Below, piece by piece: positions 42,729-47,239 of a DNA stretch of 47,239 nucleotides. The notes below the pieces were generated by a model. That model ran no database searches. It was not told where the DNA came from and saw nothing but the letters and a program-made list of their open reading frames with translations. The stretch is from Rhizophlyctis rosea (Eukaryota > Chytridiomycota > Chytridiomycetes > Rhizophlyctidales > Rhizophlyctidaceae), in assembly GCA_027596075.1 (NCBI GenBank), contig JADGJC010000306.1, positions 1-47,239 of the forward strand. Reading direction: 5' to 3'. Made by a program: the position numbers and the translations under genes. Within the stretch, counting starts at the first letter, position 1, and every line of letters starts with the position of its first letter.

Positions 42729-43616
42729 ATGGCGGCCCCCACGCGCTCACTCCTTGCCGACATGCCCCATGGCGCCCTCGTAATTACATTCCCCGTCCGC
42801 CTCTCCGTCCACATCCACGTATTCCTAGCCTACTACCTCCAAGCAAACGGCAGCCCATACTACGACTTCATCCTCGACTCCCTAGCCTGGCTAACATCCT
42901 TAACATTCCTAATAACATCAATCCATTTTACCCAACCGCCAACCATATCCTACACCTACATGGAGATGCTCGTCGAAATTCTCTGGGTCCAACTCTCCGG
43001 CCCAGCATCCAGACCCCGTTCTAACATCAATGGACCCGGCCGGCTCGGTTTCGCCATCGCCGCAGCTTTCGTTTCCTTCCGATGCATACCCAATCACATG
43101 TTACCCTTCTGGGTCGCACCCGATTCCTCGCCACTTACAAAACTCTACACAACATTCTGGGAATACGAACCGTTCTTCCTCTCCATTGCGCTGATACCGG
43201 CGGTGTTCAGGAAATGGGTCAAGTGGGAGAAATACCCATACGCAGACCCTTCCTGCCCATCCTGCATGAAATGTCTAACCGCGTACGAGAAATCTATTGG
43301 TGGGAGGTTCCCGCTTTTTCAAAGCATGTTCAACAGCTCGTCCATTTTTTGGGTCGCGTTGAGTGCGTTTTGGACTGAGCAGTCGGCGTGGACATTTTAT
43401 GGTGCCGATGCTTATTTGCTACCACGGATGATGGCGTACCAGGTTGTTGGGATACACATCCTTGGATTTGCGATCTGGGCCGCCAAGCAGTTCTTTGTTG
43501 CCGTTGTTTGGCCCGAATATGGATTTCGAGGCCCCTCTTGTGCAGAGGGGGGAAATGTAGGGTTTTGTACTGTAAAGATTGATGAGCTTGTAGACCCAGC
43601 TGGACATATTGAATAA
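42729..43616 (+). CDS. Unrecognised multi-pass membrane protein
   Basis: A single-exon frame of 295 residues from the ATG at 42729 (MAAPTRSLLADMPHGALVIT). The frame is open back to an ATG at 42627 but those extra 34 codons are not protein-like. About seven hydrophobic segments: ALVITFPVRLSVHIHVFLAY, FILDSLAWLTSLTFLITSI, MLVEILWVQL, LGFAIAAAFVSFRC, FFLSIALIPAVF, IFWVALSAFWTEQSAWTF and QVVGIHILGFAIWAAKQFFV. A Cys cluster (DPSCPSCMKC) sits in a loop between the fifth and sixth. The overall plan is reminiscent of fungal wax-synthase-like or terpenoid-cluster membrane proteins, but I see no catalytic His/Asp motif, so no function is assigned. Confidence 0.7.
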   Translation: MAAPTRSLLADMPHGALVITFPVRLSVHIHVFLAYYLQANGSPYYDFILDSLAWLTSLTFLITSIHFTQPPTISYTYMEMLVEILWVQLSGPASRPRSNINGPGRLGFAIAAAFVSFRCIPNHMLPFWVAPDSSPLTKLYTTFWEYEPFFLSIALIPAVFRKWVKWEKYPYADPSCPSCMKCLTAYEKSIGGRFPLFQSMFNSSSIFWVALSAFWTEQSAWTFYGADAYLLPRMMAYQVVGIHILGFAIWAAKQFFVAVVWPEYGFRGPSCAEGGNVGFCTVKIDELVDPAGHIE

Positions 43617-44184
43617 CAATGTGTATAGACCGTTCTGCTTTCATTTTTCGAGATTTACGTTGCATATGCCTTCACTAGTGATGTGCCCATTTGTTTGTAC
43701 TGAATTGTGAATTTCAAGGCCTCCCAATCAATCCCTTCTATATCCCGGCGCCTCCATGACCAAGAGTATCGGAAAGGGCGAAGGTCGAATCGGGGCTGCC
43801 ACGTCTTCGACGCGAAAATACTGTAGATGCCATCTCATGCCCGCACGCGGCGCGCTTGAAAATTCCAAGACACTCTTGGTTGGTCCCCAAAAGCAATTAT
43901 CTTTCGGCGCCATATGGAGTTGAAACTAACTTGCTCCCAGATCAAGAATCCGTGATTGTAACCTGTGAGTTCTTCCATGATATGGCACTCCGCACTAACA
44001 TGAAGCATTCACTAACCGGCAAAAGAAGATGGGAAACAAGGGAAGCACCAATGGCCGTAGCATTCGATGTTGCACGAACACACAGTATCACTTCAGGACT
44101 GCTTTTTCAATATATTCATAAACTGCAACCAACGCACCATCCAATCCATAACAATTAAACTACAACACGAGCCCTAACAACCTC
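43617..44184. other. Intergenic between convergent genes
   Basis: Spacer between a plus-strand membrane protein gene and the 3' end of the minus-strand ATPase. The 100-codon plus frame at 43856-44158 has no supporting features. Confidence 0.5.
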
Positions 44185-47100
44185 CTACCCAACCCTAATC
44201 TCCTCCATATCCCTCTGCACTCCCTCTCTCCTCTCCCTAGCCCTAAACCACCGCCTCTTCGTCAGTTTCCAAAGCTCCGCAACACCCAAAAACACAACCC
44301 AACTAGCAACAATCAAACCCCACTCCCACCCAAACTGCAACTGCTTAAACACCCTATAATTAACCACAGGTATATAAACCGTCGGCACAACAAGCACCGC
44401 TCCACCCACAATAGCGCCCAACAACGCCTTATTCCCCCAAAAGTTGACACGGAAGTTGGATTGACGCAAATCCTTGCAGTTGTAGCCGTAGATCAGCAGG
44501 AGGAGAGACATACCGACGAATACGACTCCCCGAGCGCGGTAAACTCCCTCGCAGCCTTCGGAAACGTGGGATGCGCCTTCGTGGTTACATTCTGCGGCGG
44601 GGACGGCGAAGCCATTTGGGGAGAGCGCGAGTGTTAGGATGAAGGAGGCTAGGGAGCAAAGACCCATGGTTATGCCGTAGACTAGGGCGTCGAGGATGAA
44701 TTCTGTTGTGAATAGGGAGGAGGTTGGGAGGAAGCGGTGGCGTTTCTTTTGCGGGCTGTTGAGGCCGGTGGTGCCACGGGGTGGTTGACGCATTAAATCC
44801 GGGTCTCCTGGTTCGTAGGCTATGGCGAGGGCGATGGGAGATGATGTGATCATGTTTAGCCAGAGGATTTGGATAGGTGCCATGGGGAATATTGCTTCGT
44901 TATCGGTGCTCCGAACCGCAAGACCGAAGACTAATACAACAATTTCAGCGACGTTTGCACCAAGAAACGACATGGCAAACTTCACAATATTCGCAAAGAG
45001 ACGACGTCCCTCCCGCACGGCAGCAACGATGGAAGCAAAGTTATCGTCCGTAAGAACGATAGCGGACGCTTCTTTCGCCACATCGCTGCCGTTTTGGCCC
45101 ATTGCTATCCCAACGTCCGAGAGTTTTATCGCGGGCGCGTCGTTGGTGCCGTCACCCGTCATCGCGACGAATTTACCGCGGCGGTGAAGTGCTTGGATGA
45201 ACTTCACCTTCGTCTCAGGCGAACACCTCGCCAAAACCAACGGCAACTCCATCGCATCTACCTGCCGCTCCGTCATACTATCAAACTCCGACGCCGCACA
45301 AACGAGCGTGTCGGGATCCCCGGGACGGAGTATACCGATTTGTTTAGCAATGGCGCGAGCGGTATCGACGTGGTCGCCGGTTGCCATGTGTACTACGATT
45401 CCGGCGTCACGGCAGGTAGCGACGCTGGAGGCTGATTCGGGACGGGGTGGGTCGTACATCCCGACGAGGCCGAGGAAGGTCATGTTGCGTTCGACTTCCG
45501 GGCGGGAGTCGGAGACTGAGGAGTTTGGGGCGAGTTCGGTGCGGTGGGCTAGGGCGAGGACGCGGAGGCCTTGGGAGGCTAGGGTAGTCATTTCTTGGAG
45601 AGTGTGGGTGCGGAAGGCTGGTTGGTTCAAAGAGGTGTAAGTACAGAATTATGCCGACTTAGAATAACGGGTTACAACTCACCTTCATCAACACCACTAA
45701 CAATCTCCCCACCCCCCGCATAATACCCATCACAAACTGCCAAAACACTCTCCACAGCCCCCTTCATATAAAACTTCAACTCAACACTGCCTTCCCCATC
45801 CTTCGCCTTCCTTTCCCGATACACACTCGTCATCCGCTTGATACTTGGATCAAACGGCTGCTCCGCAACGAATTTCAGTCCCTGGGTAGGTAGTTCCCGC
45901 GCGCGAACGTAGTGAAGCCGGTGAGCGAGAACTTGCAAGGCAATTTCGGTGGGGTCGCCGACGGCTTTGTAGGAGGGTTCGTCGTCGTGGGGTGGGTGGA
46001 GGACGGAGTTGTTGCAGAGGGCATTGCAGGTTGCGAATTCGACTGTGGGGTTGGGGAGGGGATGTTTGTTAGCACATTTGTGTCATGGGCGGACAAACTA
46101 CGGACGAGAGAGGCAATACTCACACAAAACATCATCCTCCCTAACCATCTCCTCCGTCACTTCCAACTCTCCATTACCGTTTACCTCCTTGAGCACACTC
46201 CCCTGAGTAGGATCCAACCCCGTCCCATCAACCTTGAACCGTGTCCCAGCAACCCAAAAAGCTTTAGCACTCATTCGCCCTTCCGTTAAAGTGCCCGTCT
46301 TGTCACTACAGATGTTGGTCACCATCCCCAACGCCTCAATAGAAGCCAACTGCCTAACAAGCGCCTTGTGCTGTGCCATGGATTTGACGCCGATTGCCAG
46401 TGTGACTGTTAGAACTGCGGGAAGGCCTGGATGATACAATACAAGCGTGTGAAACAACGCTCGCTGCAACTTGCAACAATCAAGAACGGTGTGGCACGCC
46501 AATCACTCACCTTCAGGAACAATAGCAATAGCAACACTCATAGCATACAACGCCACAATCTCCCCAAAATCAAACTTGAACGCCCCAAAAACAATCACAG
46601 CCAACAAAAACGCACAAACAAGCAAAAACAACATCATCCTATCCAACGAATGCTGGAGCGGAGTTTTGCCATCGCCCTTCACACCCCACCCAATAAGCTT
46701 CAAAAACCGCTTCACACTCTCACTTTTGGCAACCCGTTCCCGCCAGTGGGGTGTACCGACGTCCGGGTCGGGGTGGGAGGAGATGCAGGATTTTTCTTCG
46801 TCGGTGGGGGTGGTTGGGCGGGTTTTACCGGAAAGGAGGTCAGCGATTTTCCCGACCTGGGTTACGCGACCGGTTGCGTAGACGATGCCTTTGCCGCGGC
46901 CTTTTGTTACTACTGTGGAGGAGTAGGCGAGGTTTGTGCGGTCGCCTATGGGGGGTGCGCCGTCGCCTGTGTATGTGTCTGTGGAGCGGGTGGTGTCGAA
47001 GCGGGTGAGGGGTTCGTGGGCGAAGAGGTAGGAGGGGTCGGTGGTGGTTGGGGCGATTGTAAGGGAGGAGTCGTTTGTGTCGACCGTTGGGAAGGTTGGG

Positions 47101-47225
47101 AGGGTGGAGGTTGGGATGATGGGGTTGGTGGTTTTGCGGACTGGGAGGGATTCGCCGGTTAGGAGCATTTCGTCGATTTCGAGGTTGACGGCTTCGAAGA
47201 GGCGGAGGTCCGCGGGGACTTGGTC
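44185..47225 (-). CDS. ENA-type (class IID) P-type cation ATPase, 5' end outside window
   Basis: Four exons on the minus strand: 47225-46511, 46426-46124, 46042-45683, 45617-44185, with introns of 84, 81 and 65 bases and consistent phases; 936 residues plus stop. The acceptor at 47227-47226 shows that at least one more 5' exon lies beyond the window; perhaps 150-180 residues are missing. In order: VPADLRLFEA and TGESLPV (actuator domain); helix 4 with PEGLPAVLTVTLA; the phosphorylation site ICSDKTGTLTEGRM; GDPTEIALQV and YMKGAVESVL (nucleotide domain); LGLVGMYDPPRPE, VHMATGDHVDTARAIA; MTGDGTNDAPAIKLSDVGIA; then the C-terminal helices, including PIQILWLNMITSSPIALAIA. The YDPPR and NMITSSP segments point to class IID, the fungal Na+/K+ exporters of the plasma membrane. 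PEGLP in helix 4 is more usual in Ca2+ and Na,K-type pumps, so the ion carried is uncertain. Confidence 0.9.
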
Positions 47226-47239
47226 CTGGTTGGGTTATG

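Noticed and set aside
44822..45187. Plus-strand frames over the ATPase gene (also 45197-45640 and 46431-47162)
   Set aside because: Antisense shadows of conserved P-type ATPase exons.
1..47239. tRNA or rRNA genes, CRISPR arrays, telomere repeats
   Set aside because: Looked for tRNA B-box-like GGTTCRANYCC words with pairing arms, rRNA-like stretches, regularly spaced repeats with unique spacers and TTAGGG runs; none found. The only short tandem array has no spacers.

Overview
The window is nuclear DNA of a fungus. The genes are split by short GT-AG introns (about 60-120 bases, with a few longer), the cellulase ends in a fungal-type cellulose-binding module (CBM1), and the genes include an FKBP of the Fpr3/Fpr4 type and an ENA-type (class IID) cation ATPase. 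An early-diverging, chytrid-like saprotroph fits: a vWA/alpha-kinase, a tropomodulin-like domain and a cellulase together. That placement is inference. The sequence alone proves only a filamentous or zoosporic fungus.

Layout. 1-811: 3' part of an unrecognised acidic gene. 858-8145: a four-exon gene for a protein of about 2318 residues, almost all Glu/Ala/Pro/Val-rich disordered sequence, with a tropomodulin/leiomodin-like leucine-rich C-terminus. 9805-12805: nine-exon secreted GH5 endoglucanase with two related beta-rich modules, a Thr-rich linker and a CBM1. 13.4-16.2 kb: two poorly resolved minus-strand genes, at least one decayed. 16.76-16.92 kb: a 17-bp minisatellite. 17.1-19.9 kb: a vWA/alpha-kinase gene broken by a frameshift and a 546-bp insertion with a 5-bp flanking duplication.

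20.6-29.5 kb: six head-to-tail minus-strand copies of a family I do not recognise. It has four predicted membrane helices and a conserved Cys-containing domain between helices 3 and 4. Nearly every copy has a stop, a frameshift or an altered C-terminus. 30.1-32.0 kb: intact nucleolar-type FKBP prolyl isomerase. 32.2-38.4 kb: gene-poor DNA made of diverged tandem copies of a roughly 1.9-2.2 kb unit. 39.3-39.8 kb: small secreted Cys-rich protein with a duplicated CxxxCxxxC module. 40.6-41.4 kb: decayed RTA1-like membrane protein gene. 42.7-43.6 kb: unrecognised multi-pass membrane protein. 44.2-47.2 kb: C-terminal 936 residues of an ENA-type P-type ATPase whose 5' end lies beyond the window.

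Intact core genes (FKBP, ATPase, cellulase, giant acidic protein) alternate with decaying accessory DNA. The long intact genes show that the lesions are not simply a high assembly error rate: the intact genes splice in phase over thousands of coding bases, while the broken ones also carry substitution-type stops. All exon coordinates below were derived by reading frames and splice sites by eye.
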